From positions 87,983-151,982 of the forward strand of contig CAWHWB010000014.1 of assembly GCA_963832875.1 (NCBI GenBank): a stretch of DNA of 64,000 nucleotides, read 5' to 3'. Position numbers and translations under genes: made by a program. A model generated the notes under the pieces. It was not told the DNA's origin. It saw only the letters and a list, made by a program, of their open reading frames with translations, and ran no database searches. The stretch comes from AP-15 sp963832875 (GTDB lineage: Bacteria; Pseudomonadota; Alphaproteobacteria; ATCC43930; CGMCC-115725). Positions 33,747-42,731 of this stretch are shown one piece after another. The stretch's first letter is position 1. Every line of letters starts with the position of its first letter.

Positions 33747-34440
33747 TTAAGCCGCTGGTCCCAAAACCAGCGGCCACTTCACCAACCCCTCCATGCAGAC
33801 GATATTGATCTGCCGGCCGCAGTCGAACGCTTCCAGGCTGTCCCCCGTGAATCCGGAATAGCTGACGAACAGGCCGCGCCCACTGCGCTTTATCCCGACC
33901 TTGCCGGACAGCTCGAGTAGAGGACCATTTCCGACGAGCGGGTCGTGCCACTTTGCTTCGAGCAGATAGATCTCGCCCCGGACTTAAAAGCTTCCGTCAA
34001 TCTGTTCGCCAGTAAGCCGGAACGAACCGCGGGGACCAAGCCCCCACACGTCGAAGAGGCTCCTTAAGAACCGCTCGAAGGCGAAGCCCCGCTTGGATGC
34101 TGGCCGCGCCCGCACCTCCTCGAATTCCGCAAGCAGCATGCCGGTATCAGCGCGCGGCCTTGTATCCGCCGGCCCCGTCCGGCGCGGCAGCACGTCCAAA
34201 AACGCTGTGTCGCGGAGCTCAGGGATTTTGACTTACCTGTTCCGCTCTGCAACGCGCCTTCGAGAAGCTGGCGGATCGAAGCCTGCTTGCCGCCTCCCGG
34301 CCATACCGTTCCAAACCCAGCTCCACCGCTACTGCGGGAAACGATTGCCCTTGTTGCCATAGGGGCTCGAGAAGCTCGGCACAGCGCTCCGGCTTAAGCC
34401 TGCGATTGCGGCCTGCGCTCGAACAAGGGCGAGGTCGCCG
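33747..34440 (-). pseudogene. Restriction-endonuclease-like (PD-(D/E)XK) gene remnant
   Basis: Pieces read in minus-strand frames: an N-terminal helical part (CAELLEPLWQQGQSFPAVAVELGLE), then PADTRPRADTGMLLAEFEEV and FAFERFLRSLFDVWGL, GEQIDGSF, then after a TAA (33984-33986) VRGEIYLLEAKWHDP and GRGLFVSYSGFTGDSLEAF to a TAA at 33747. The EAK in YLLEAKW with the Asp in QIDGSF looks like a PD-(D/E)XK nuclease core of the Mrr-like kind. At least one frameshift and two stop codons break it. Left and right neighbours are the dead IS and the mre cluster. The 5' limit is approximate. Confidence 0.68.
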
Positions 34441-34750
34441 TCTCGGGCGAAGTGACGCTTCATGCCGACCGCCTCCACTGCACGGATCTATCACTCTCGA
34501 TAGCGTCGCCTTGCCAGCCGAATGAGACCGAACCGAGGCTTCGGTGACCCAAGTTGGAACCACCAACCAACAGGCGGCTTGCCAAGGCGCCCGCGATTAG
34601 CGAATATCGATCTCTCGCCCCAGGGGAGGCGCGGCGAGGATCCCAGCATCTACCGGGGCGCCTTCGGGTGACCAGACAATCGGGTTTTGTGGGCTCATGT
34701 CGCAGGCCAGCGCGGCTGTCCAATCCACTGCAACATCGGGTTCGCGGTAA
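34441..34750. other. Upstream region of mreB
   Basis: About 300 bases without a supported gene. It should contain the mreB promoter. No clear -35/-10 pair or operator was picked out by eye. Confidence 0.35.
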
Positions 34751-35791
34751 ATGTTCGGCAGAATGCTAGGCTTATTGTCCGCTGATATGGCTATCGATCT
34801 CGGCACCGCGAACACGCTCGTTTACGTGAAGGGGCGCGGCATCGTCCTCGACGAACCATCGGTCGTCGCGATCGCCAGCGTGAAGGGCAGGAAGCAGGTG
34901 CTCGCCGTCGGCGAGGAAGCCAAGCTTATGCTGGGCCGCACCCCTGGCTACATTCAGGCGATCCGGCCGCTGCGCGACGGTGTCATCGCCGATTTCGAAG
35001 TAACGGAGGAAATGATCAAGCATTTCATCCGCAAGGTGCATAACCGCCGCAGCTTCGCCACTCCGCAGATCGTCGTCTGCGTGCCCTCGGGATCGACCGC
35101 GGTCGAGCGGCGCGCGATCCAGGAATCGGCCGAGAGCGCTGGCGCGAGGCGGGTGTTCCTGATCGAGGAACCGATGGCGGCGGCGATCGGGGCAGGGCTT
35201 CCGGTGACCGAGCCGACCGGCTCGATGGTCGTCGATGTCGGGGGCGGCACGACAGAAGTCGCCGTGCTTTCCTTGGGCGGCATCGTCTATTGCCGGTCGG
35301 TCCGGGTCGGCGGCGACAAGATGGACGAGGCGATCGTCGCCTATATCCGTCGCAATCACAACCTTTTGGTTGGTGAGAGCAGCGCTGAGCGCATCAAAAA
35401 AGAGATCGGTTCCGCCTGTATGCCTGAGGACGGCGAAGGGCGTCTAATGGAAATCAAGGGACGCGACCTGATGATTGGCGTGCCCAAGGAAGTCATGATC
35501 AGTGAGCGCCAGATTTCCGAGAGCTTGGCGGAACCGGTCGGTTCGATCGTCGAAGCCGTCAAGGTGGCCCTCGAGCACACCGCCCCCGAACTGGCGGCGG
35601 ATATTGTCGACAAGGGCATCGTGCTGACCGGGGGCGGGGCGTTGCTAGGCAACCTGGACTTAGTGCTGCGGCATGCGACGGGATTGCCGGTTTCGATCGC
35701 CGATGATCCTTTGAGCTGCGTCGCGCTTGGCACCGGGCGGACCCTCGAAGAGATGAAAACCCTCAAGTCAGTTTTAATCAATACCTGGTAA
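34751..35791 (+). CDS. mreB: Rod-shape-determining actin homologue MreB
   Basis: 346 residues. Actin-fold motifs: MAIDLGTANTLVYVKGRGIVL near 13-33 (phosphate 1), ADFEVTEEMIKHFI, VVDVGGGTTEVAVLSLGG near 162-179 (phosphate 2), and IVLTGGGALLGNLD near 295 (adenosine motif). It forms membrane-bound filaments that guide lateral peptidoglycan synthesis. First gene of an intact mreBCD-mrdA-rodA cluster. The start ATG at 34751 gives a short FGRMLGLLSAD amphipathic N-terminus. Confidence 0.97.
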   Translation: MFGRMLGLLSADMAIDLGTANTLVYVKGRGIVLDEPSVVAIASVKGRKQVLAVGEEAKLMLGRTPGYIQAIRPLRDGVIADFEVTEEMIKHFIRKVHNRRSFATPQIVVCVPSGSTAVERRAIQESAESAGARRVFLIEEPMAAAIGAGLPVTEPTGSMVVDVGGGTTEVAVLSLGGIVYCRSVRVGGDKMDEAIVAYIRRNHNLLVGESSAERIKKEIGSACMPEDGEGRLMEIKGRDLMIGVPKEVMISERQISESLAEPVGSIVEAVKVALEHTAPELAADIVDKGIVLTGGGALLGNLDLVLRHATGLPVSIADDPLSCVALGTGRTLEEMKTLKSVLINTW

Positions 35792-35861
35792 TGGTCTTTG
35801 CCTTACCGCCAGCGAGCAGTAGGGAACCATGGACTCTACGGCCACCGCACGCCGCAAAAGC

Positions 35862-35895
35862 ATATCTCGTCGCAAGATATCTCGTCGCAAGATAT
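35862..35895. repeat. 15-bp tandem duplication between mreB and mreC
   Basis: ATATCTCGTCGCAAG occurs twice in a row (35862-35876 and 35877-35891) followed by a partial ATAT. It is in the 151-base mreB-mreC gap and may be a slippage product; no function is assigned. Confidence 0.7.
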
Positions 35896-35942
35896 AAGGG
35901 GCGCTGCGCCCGTGGCCCGCTGCACCGCCCGGCGAGGGCATC

Positions 35943-36836
35943 GTGACCCGCCCATCGCCACGCCGGCGCGCCATCGCCCACCGGGTTGTGTTTCCGGTTC
36001 TCGTACTGCTGTCGGCGATCATGATCTTCCTCGGCAAAATCGATGAAAGGGTGTTCCGGTCATTACGTGTTCAGCTGACCGATGCCGCCGCCCCGACGCT
36101 CGACGCGTTGTCGCGGCCGCTTGCCGCCGCCGAGGATTTGGTCGGCCGCGCCCGCGCGATCCTCACGCTCTATCAGGACAACGCTCGGCTCACGGAAGAG
36201 AATGCGCGATTGCTGCACTGGCAGCAGGCCGCGCTGACACTCGCCTCCGAAAATGCCCAATTGCGCGATCTGACGAAGCTGGTTCCGCAATCCGCGGTGT
36301 CCTATGTGACAGCGAGGGTGATTGCCAATTCCGGCGGAACTTATGTCCGCGACCTGATGGTCGACGCCGGCAGCGACAGTGCCGTCGCTCGCGGTCAGGC
36401 CGCAATCACCGGCGAAGGCCTCGTCGGGCGCGTTTCGGAGGTGGGGGTGCGAGCGGCTCGGGTGCTCCTGATCACCGATTTGAACTCTCGCGTTCCAGTC
36501 ATTGATCAGCGGTCGCGACAGCGCGCGATCCTAGCCGGCGACAATTCCGATCGTCCATTGCTGCGCTTTCTCGACCCGGCGACCCCGGTCAGAGTGGGAG
36601 ATCGCGTCGTCACCTCCGGCGCAGGGGGTGTCTTTCCTGCGGGACTGCCGGTCGGCGTCGTCATTGGTGTAGATGCGAAGGCGCCTCGAGTTGAAACCTA
36701 TGTGCAGCTCTCGGAAGTGGAGTACTTGCGTATTGTCGATTACGGTCTGGCCAAGGGGCTGCCGACGCCGGCCGGCGCTTGCCCGACCGGCGAGCGGCAG
36801 TCGTCGCGGCTGACGACCTGGGCAGATCGCCGCTGA
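35943..36836 (+). CDS. mreC: Rod-shape-determining protein MreC
   Basis: 297 residues starting with GTG. One N-terminal membrane helix (VVFPVLVLLSAIMIFL) is followed by a coiled-coil-like segment (about 60-105: LTEENARLLHWQQAALTLASENAQL) and a periplasmic beta domain with VTARVIANSGGTYVRDLMVDAG, AITGEGLVGRVSEVG and LLITDLNSRVPV. MreC links the MreB cytoskeleton to PBP2. Between mreB and mreD on the same strand. Confidence 0.95.
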   Translation: MTRPSPRRRAIAHRVVFPVLVLLSAIMIFLGKIDERVFRSLRVQLTDAAAPTLDALSRPLAAAEDLVGRARAILTLYQDNARLTEENARLLHWQQAALTLASENAQLRDLTKLVPQSAVSYVTARVIANSGGTYVRDLMVDAGSDSAVARGQAAITGEGLVGRVSEVGVRAARVLLITDLNSRVPVIDQRSRQRAILAGDNSDRPLLRFLDPATPVRVGDRVVTSGAGGVFPAGLPVGVVIGVDAKAPRVETYVQLSEVEYLRIVDYGLAKGLPTPAGACPTGERQSSRLTTWADRR

Positions 36837-36857
36837 GGTCGGGGGACACTCAAGCCG

Positions 36858-37367
36858 ATGATCGTGCCCGTCGTCCCGGAGCGCATCGTGGCGCGCCTGC
36901 TGCCAACCGCGACTACGGCGGCAGCGGCGGTATTCTCGGTGCAGCCGGTGCACCTCCCGGCCTATGCCAGTCTCACCCCCGCTTACACCTTGATGGCGGT
37001 TTATCATTGGACCGTATACCGGCCGGACCTGCTGCCGCCGCCGGCGGTTTGTCTGATCGGCTTTGGCTTTGATCTGCTTTCGGGCGGTCCGCCAGGGGTG
37101 ACCCCCCTCATTCTCCTTCTTGCCAGAGGCGTCTTACTGCGGCACCGGCGATCGTTCATTGACAGGGCCTTTCCCTTCGTGTGGGGGGGATTTACGTTGT
37201 TGATGGCCGCTGTCGCGCTATGCCTGTGGGCCGTTCATTGTCTCCTCGCTCTATATTTTCTTGAATTCCGTAGCACTATCTTTCAAGCGGTGCTGACGAT
37301 ATCTTTGTTTCCCATCGCCAGCTTTTTGTTGGGCCGGACCCAGCGCGCGCTGATGAGCGCGGTCTGA
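36858..37367 (+). CDS. mreD: Rod-shape-determining protein MreD
   Basis: 169 residues and hydrophobic, with five or so membrane segments (for example LTPAYTLMAVYHWTVY, FTLLMAAVALCLWAVHCLLALYFL). PDLLPPPAVCLIGFGFDLLSG is a typical alphaproteobacterial MreD loop. Sequence conservation in MreD is low; the call rests on this together with position between mreC and mrdA. Confidence 0.9.
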   Translation: MIVPVVPERIVARLLPTATTAAAAVFSVQPVHLPAYASLTPAYTLMAVYHWTVYRPDLLPPPAVCLIGFGFDLLSGGPPGVTPLILLLARGVLLRHRRSFIDRAFPFVWGGFTLLMAAVALCLWAVHCLLALYFLEFRSTIFQAVLTISLFPIASFLLGRTQRALMSAV

Positions 37368-37406
37368 TGGTACGCGACTCGGCAACGGCGCGCTAGAAGG
37401 GGCCCG

Positions 37407-39320
37407 GTGGTGCGGCGGGAATCCCAACGTCCTAAGCATTTCGGCCGGCGCGCGGTGATACTTGCCGGCGGCCAAGCGGTGCTGATCGGCGCTCTTTCGG
37501 CTCGCCTATACCAGCTCCAGATCGTCGATTCCGAGCGCTATAAAGTGCTGTCCGATGAAAATCGGATCAATTTGCGTCTAATCGCGCCGCCGCGCGGCCG
37601 GATCCTGGATCGGTTTGGCGCTCCGCTGGCCGACAATCGCCAAGACTATCATCTCGTCCTGGTCGCCGAGCAGACCGGAGACATCGAGGCGACGCTGGCC
37701 ACGCTCACGCGTTTGATTGCGCTCGACGAGGCGGATCGCCGCCATGTCATACACGCGGTGCGACGCAGACATTCCTTCGTGCCGGTCGTCGTCCGAGCCA
37801 ATTTGAGCTGGGACGAGATGGCGCGGATCGAGGTCGCAATCCCCGAACTGCCCGGCGTCTCGGTCGAGCAAGGCTTGACCCGGAACTATCCGCTGGGCCA
37901 GACCGCCGCTCACGCGGTTGGTTATGTCGCCGCGGTCTCGGAACAGGAGCTGACCGGAGACCCGCTCCTCGAGCTCCCCGATTTTCATATCGGTAAAAGT
38001 GGCGTCGAGAAGTCGCAAGACTTGACGTTGCGTGGTACCGCCGGGACCCGCCAGGTGGAGGTCAATGCGTTCGGCCGAACGGTCAGAGAACTCGCTCGTA
38101 TTGAGGGCGAGCCTGGACGGGACGTCGTGACAGGGCTCGACGCGGCGATGCAGGATTTCGTGACTCGGCGTTGCAGCCATGAGGAAAGCGCAGCGTGCGT
38201 CCTACTCGACGCCGCCACCGGTGAGGTGTTGGCGCTCGTGTCGATCCCGAGTTTTGATCCGGCGGCATTTTCCGATGGGCTTAGCCCGCAAATGTGGCGG
38301 CAACTCTCGACCGATCCGCGACACCCGCTGACCGACAAGTCTATCGCCGGGGTCTATCCGCCCGGATCGACGTTCAAGCCGGTGGTCGCGACCGGTGCGC
38401 TGGCCGCAGGAGTGCTGACGCCCGAAACATCGATCACATGCCCCGGATACCTCAAATTCGGCGATGCGGTGTTTCACTGCTGGCGCCGCGGTGGACACGG
38501 AACGCTTCATCTGCGCGACGCGATCAAGGAAAGCTGCGATGTATTCTTTTACGAAACCGCGCATCGCCTGGGGATCGATCGACTAGCAGCAATCGCCCAT
38601 CGTTTTGGCTACGGCGCAAGCCTTGGTCTCGACATCCCCGGAGAGCGGCCCGGCCTGATCCCGACTCGGGAGTGGAACCTCGCAACGACCGGCAACAGCT
38701 GGCAGCAGGGAGACACGTTGATCGCCGGGATCGGGCAGGGTTCCGTTCTCGCCACCCCCTTGCAGATCGCGACGATGGTGGCGCGGCTCGTCACCGGCCG
38801 GAGGGTCACGCCGCGGCTGGTCCGCGAATTGGGGATAATGACAACGGCGGGCGATCCAGCGGCACCCGACTTTCCCTCCCTCGGGATCGATCGGAGCGCG
38901 CGCGCCGTCGTTCTCGATGGGATGAACGCGGTCGTCAACGAGTTGGGGGGTACTGCTTACGCGGCGCGGATTTCCGAACCCGGGTTCGCTATGGGCGGCA
39001 AGTCGGGCACCTCGCAAGTGCGGCGCATCACCCAATTTGAGCGCGACCATGGATTGCCGAAGATCGACGACATTCCCTGGAAGGAGCGCGATCACGCGCT
39101 GTTCGTCGGCTTTGCACCGGTTGGGGCGCCGCGCTACGTGTGTGCTGCTGTCGTCGAACACGGCGGCGAGGGTGCAGCCGCTGCGGCGCCGATTTGCCGA
39201 GATGTACTGCGGGCGGTGCAGCGACGTGATCCTGCCAGACGCATTCCCGTCAACGACATGGCACCGCGCTCCACAGTCTCCGCCGCGCCTTCCCCGCGTC
39301 CGTTTGGCTTGTCGGGGTAG
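37407..39320 (+). CDS. mrdA: Penicillin-binding protein 2 (peptidoglycan transpeptidase)
   Basis: 637 residues with a GTG start. One N-terminal membrane anchor (VILAGGQAVLIGALSARLY) precedes the pedestal domain (NYPLGQTAAHAVGYV) and the transpeptidase domain. The catalytic Ser321 lies in PPGSTFKP, the second motif is the Ser in KESCDVFF, and the third is GGKSGTSQV. PBP2 cross-links elongation-specific peptidoglycan together with RodA. The C-terminal tail (about 25 residues) is Pro/Ser-rich. The rodA start follows three bases after the stop. Confidence 0.96.
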   Translation: MVRRESQRPKHFGRRAVILAGGQAVLIGALSARLYQLQIVDSERYKVLSDENRINLRLIAPPRGRILDRFGAPLADNRQDYHLVLVAEQTGDIEATLATLTRLIALDEADRRHVIHAVRRRHSFVPVVVRANLSWDEMARIEVAIPELPGVSVEQGLTRNYPLGQTAAHAVGYVAAVSEQELTGDPLLELPDFHIGKSGVEKSQDLTLRGTAGTRQVEVNAFGRTVRELARIEGEPGRDVVTGLDAAMQDFVTRRCSHEESAACVLLDAATGEVLALVSIPSFDPAAFSDGLSPQMWRQLSTDPRHPLTDKSIAGVYPPGSTFKPVVATGALAAGVLTPETSITCPGYLKFGDAVFHCWRRGGHGTLHLRDAIKESCDVFFYETAHRLGIDRLAAIAHRFGYGASLGLDIPGERPGLIPTREWNLATTGNSWQQGDTLIAGIGQGSVLATPLQIATMVARLVTGRRVTPRLVRELGIMTTAGDPAAPDFPSLGIDRSARAVVLDGMNAVVNELGGTAYAARISEPGFAMGGKSGTSQVRRITQFERDHGLPKIDDIPWKERDHALFVGFAPVGAPRYVCAAVVEHGGEGAAAAAPICRDVLRAVQRRDPARRIPVNDMAPRSTVSAAPSPRPFGLSG

Positions 39321-39323
39321 GTC

Positions 39324-40478
39324 TTGGCTGATTTTTCTTCCGAATTCGCTCGGCGCCAGCGCAAGTTTGGTGAACGGATTCTCAGCATCGGTTGGGGCTT
39401 TGTGTTGCTGATCGCTGTGGTCGCTAGCGTTGGCGTCGCTGTCTTGTATTCAGCGGCTGATGGCAGCATGCAACCCTGGGCCGCCAAACAAATGATGCGA
39501 TTCGCAATTGCCCTGATCCCGTTACTCGGGTCGGGACTAGTCCGGATTCACTATTGGTTCCGAGTCTCTTATTGGATTTATGCTATAGCTTTATTTCTGG
39601 TTATCGCTGTCGATGTACGCGGCTTCGTCGGCATGGGAGCCCAGCGCTGGATCGATCTCGGCGTCATCCAGCTCCAGCCCTCCGAACTGATGACGGTTGC
39701 ACTGGCGCTGGCGCTGGCACGCTATTTTCATCGCCTCGGCGATCAGAATGTTATTGGAATCCGCCACTTCATTATGCCTTCGCTGATGGTCATCCTGCCG
39801 GTGGCCCTGGTGCTCAAGCAACCGGACCTGGGCACCGCCATGATATTGCTGATGGGCGGTGCAGTGCTGTTCTTCCTCGCTGGGATTCGCCTGCGGATTT
39901 TCTTGGTCGTAAGTGGGTTGGCGGTAGCTTCGATACCGATCATCTGGCGACTATTGCGCGATTACCAGAAGAGCCGGGTTTATACTTTTCTTGATCCTGA
40001 CAGTGACCCGATGGGAGCCGGCTATCACATCCTTCAATCAAAAATTGCACTCGGCTCGGGTGGTTTGTTCGGCAAAGGTTTCCTCCTCGGCACTCAAAGC
40101 CACCTCAGCTTCCTGCCGGAGAAGCAAACCGACTTTATCTTCACTATGTTAGCAGAAGAGTTCGGGTTCGTGGGCGGAATGGCGCTTCTCGGTCTGTATA
40201 CGGCTATCATCACCTATGGTATCGCGATCGCTCTGCGCTGCCGCAGCCATTTCGGCAGGCTCCTGGGCTTTGGCGTCGTCACCAATTTCTTTCTCCATGT
40301 TTTTATCAACATCGCAATGGTGACAGGCCTAATCCCGGTTGTCGGCGTCCCGCTGCCACTAATCTCCTATGGCGGAACCGCGATGCTGACCGTGATGTTC
40401 GGATTTGGCTTGCTGATGAGCGTGCGCGTCGGGTGTGATGTTCGCCTCAATCGGTTAGGTGATCCCCAGCCCGAATAG
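39324..40478 (+). CDS. rodA: SEDS-family peptidoglycan polymerase RodA
   Basis: 384 residues, about ten membrane helices. SEDS landmarks: LGVIQLQPSELMTVALALALARYFH near 113-137, LVLKQPDLGTAMILLMGG with the essential Asp near 171, LPEKQTDFIFTMLAEEFGFVGG near 265, and the C-terminal VVGVPLPLISYGGTAM. It polymerises glycan strands for PBP2. The likely start is TTG at 39324 with GGGGTAGG upstream; no ATG is available close by in frame. Confidence 0.95.
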   Translation: MADFSSEFARRQRKFGERILSIGWGFVLLIAVVASVGVAVLYSAADGSMQPWAAKQMMRFAIALIPLLGSGLVRIHYWFRVSYWIYAIALFLVIAVDVRGFVGMGAQRWIDLGVIQLQPSELMTVALALALARYFHRLGDQNVIGIRHFIMPSLMVILPVALVLKQPDLGTAMILLMGGAVLFFLAGIRLRIFLVVSGLAVASIPIIWRLLRDYQKSRVYTFLDPDSDPMGAGYHILQSKIALGSGGLFGKGFLLGTQSHLSFLPEKQTDFIFTMLAEEFGFVGGMALLGLYTAIITYGIAIALRCRSHFGRLLGFGVVTNFFLHVFINIAMVTGLIPVVGVPLPLISYGGTAMLTVMFGFGLLMSVRVGCDVRLNRLGDPQPE

Positions 40479-40569
40479 ACGGCTGACCCAGCTTTATTTT
40501 GTTCGCGAGCTTCGCCGACGCCCCCTAGGATTGCGCCGACGAACCGGCCGTGCCGAGATGGAGGAGATG

Positions 40570-41178
40570 ATGGCGGAGAAGGATCCGGCAGAGAGCGGGC
40601 GACGGCTGCATGTGACGACACTCTTGGTCGCCTCGCGCCGTGCTCTCGACAACGCACTCGCCGAACTGGGCTTCGCCGAAGATGACGACCGCGTCGTCGA
40701 GCACGATCGCCGCCTGGCATTTTTGACCTGCTCCCATGAGGAAGACAGCGACGACCTATTCGCGCTGATCACCGAGCTTTCGGCTCGCGGCGAGAGTTGG
40801 GAACTGCAATCCCGCATCGACACCGAGCCGGGCCGGGCAATTTATCAGTCCTTGGCGCGCTATCGGCCGGTCGAGGCGATAGACGCGGCTGTCGAGGAAG
40901 AACAGGAACCGGAAAACTCGGAGGCACCGGTCTACGACGTCGAAACTGCGGACGGCTTGCAGGCTCTTAAGCGCATCCTGAAGCGGATCGAGCCGGCCGA
41001 CGCATTTGCGACGATCCGCCCCGGACGCGAGGGTCGCGCTACCGCACGGGTCCTGCGTCGCGGCTCGCGACGGCTGCTTGCCTCGGCAATCGCGGGCGAC
41101 GAAGCGACGCTACGCGGCGTGATCCGCGAGATTCTGCCAAACGTCATGCTCGATGTGGCGATGAAGCCGCCCAGTTAG
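40570..41178 (+). CDS. Hypothetical protein downstream of rodA
   Basis: 202 residues, acidic in the middle (AAVEEEQEPENSEAP), with two conserved-looking halves: LHVTTLLVASRRALDNALAELGFAEDDD and GLQALKRILKRIEPADAFATIRPGR. No signal peptide or membrane segment. I do not recognise a family. The start is taken as ATG 40570 because GGAGGAG is just upstream; ATGs at 40558 and 40567 are alternatives. It stands between the mre cluster and ycjX on the same strand. Confidence 0.6.
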   Translation: MAEKDPAESGRRLHVTTLLVASRRALDNALAELGFAEDDDRVVEHDRRLAFLTCSHEEDSDDLFALITELSARGESWELQSRIDTEPGRAIYQSLARYRPVEAIDAAVEEEQEPENSEAPVYDVETADGLQALKRILKRIEPADAFATIRPGREGRATARVLRRGSRRLLASAIAGDEATLRGVIREILPNVMLDVAMKPPS

Positions 41179-41249
41179 TCGGCTTGGCGGAGAAACGACG
41201 ACCGTTCCCGGACCGGGTTGGATTTGCCGGGATTGGCATCCTGCCGTTG

Positions 41250-42633
41250 ATGACCGGATTCTTTCGCGACCGGACAATCCGGCTTGCGGTGACCGGGCTT
41301 AGCGGCTCCGGCAAGACCGCGTTCATCACCAGCCTGGTGGAAAATTTAATCAGTGTTGCGGGAGGGGCCGCCCGGCTCCCGTTTCTGCGCGCTGCTGCCG
41401 AAGGGCGTCTTGTCGAGGGGCGCGTCCGGCGTCCCAAACGTGGAATGATCCCGCCATTCCCACTGACCGAGACAGTGGCTGCGCTCACCGCCGACCCGCC
41501 GCGATGGCCTCCGAGCACCACCGACCTTCGCCAGGTCAATCTGTCGTTGCGTTTTTTTCCGGCAGGCTGGTTCGGTTACGGCCACACGATCGGACTTGCT
41601 GCCAGCGCCACGGCCGAACTCAGCCTGCAGATCCTCGACTATCCCGGCGAATGGCTGCTCGACCTCCCTTTGTTGGGTCAGAGCTATCAAGAATGGTCGC
41701 GCGCCACTCTCGATCTGGTGCGGGGCGGCCCGCGGGCGCACCTCGCCGGCGAGTGGCTCAACTTTCTTGCCGGCCACCCGGCGACTTCCCGCAGCGACGC
41801 CGAAACGGCGCGGCAGGCGCACAGCCTCTACCAGAGCTTTCTCGCCGCCTGCCGGAACTCGCCAACAGCTGAGCTTGCTGCAGCCCGGGCGGTTTTTGAG
41901 CCCGGGGACCCTGGCCGGTGACCCGATCCTCGAATTCTGCCCGATGCCGGCCGGCGCTGGTGCGCGCACTCGGCCGGGCAGCCTAGCGGTGGTGATGGAA
42001 GCCCGGTTCGAGGCCTATAAGCGCGGTGTGGTGCACCCGTTCTTTTCCGATCTCGCCCGCCGTGTCGATAGGCAGATCGTGCTCGTCGACGTGCTGCGTT
42101 CACTCAACGCCGGCGAAGAGGCTTTTGCAGACCAGTCTCGAGCGATCGAAACCATCCTGGAGGCGTTTCGCTTTGGCCGCAGCGGGCTGTTCCGATGGTT
42201 GTTCGGCGCACGCATCGATCGCGTTCTCTTTGCCGCCACCAAAGCCGACCACGTCCCGGCGCTGCAACGCGACCATCTCGAAGCTCTGATGAGCGAAATG
42301 GCGGCTGCGCCCAGTCTGCGAGCCGAGCGGGCGCACGCACGGGTCGCGGCAACAGCCCTCGCGTCGATCCGCTGCACCGAGGATGGCACCGAGGTGATCG
42401 GCGGCCACAAGGTCGACGTCGTGATCGGATTGCCGCAGGGGGCGGAGCGGCGGATCCGGTTTTTCCCCGGCATCGTGCCGATGACGAGGCCACCAGCGGG
42501 CTTTTGGGGCGATCGCTTTACGGACTTTCCGGTGTTCCAGCCGCCGCGCATCGACAATGCCGCGAGAAATGGCATTCCGCACGTCAACCTGGATAAGGCT
42601 CTAAATTTTTTGTTCGAGGATGCGCTCTCTTGA
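41250..42633 (+). pseudogene. YcjX-family P-loop protein with one frameshift
   Basis: The first part (from ATG 41250) has TIRLAVTGLSGSGKTAFITSLV, a Walker A, and LQILDYPGEWLLDLPLL, the YcjX switch-like region. Near 41860-41870 the frame must shift: upstream it would end in PGDPGR, while the other frame continues LSLLQPGRFLSPGTLAGDPILEF, then VLVDVLRSLNAGEEAFADQ and VDVVIGLPQGAERRIRFFPGIVP to 42633. All expected YcjX blocks are present around the single break. YcjX is a stress-linked conserved ATP/GTPase often followed by YcjF. This is either a recent pseudogene or a sequence error. Confidence 0.8.
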
Positions 42634-42731
42634 TCGCCGCCGAGTTAGGGCCTCGGAACGTTGTGCGGTGATCGACATTAACCCGGCCAACGCCTATCTC
42701 GGTTATAGTTGCGCAAACCAAGGAGAGCATC

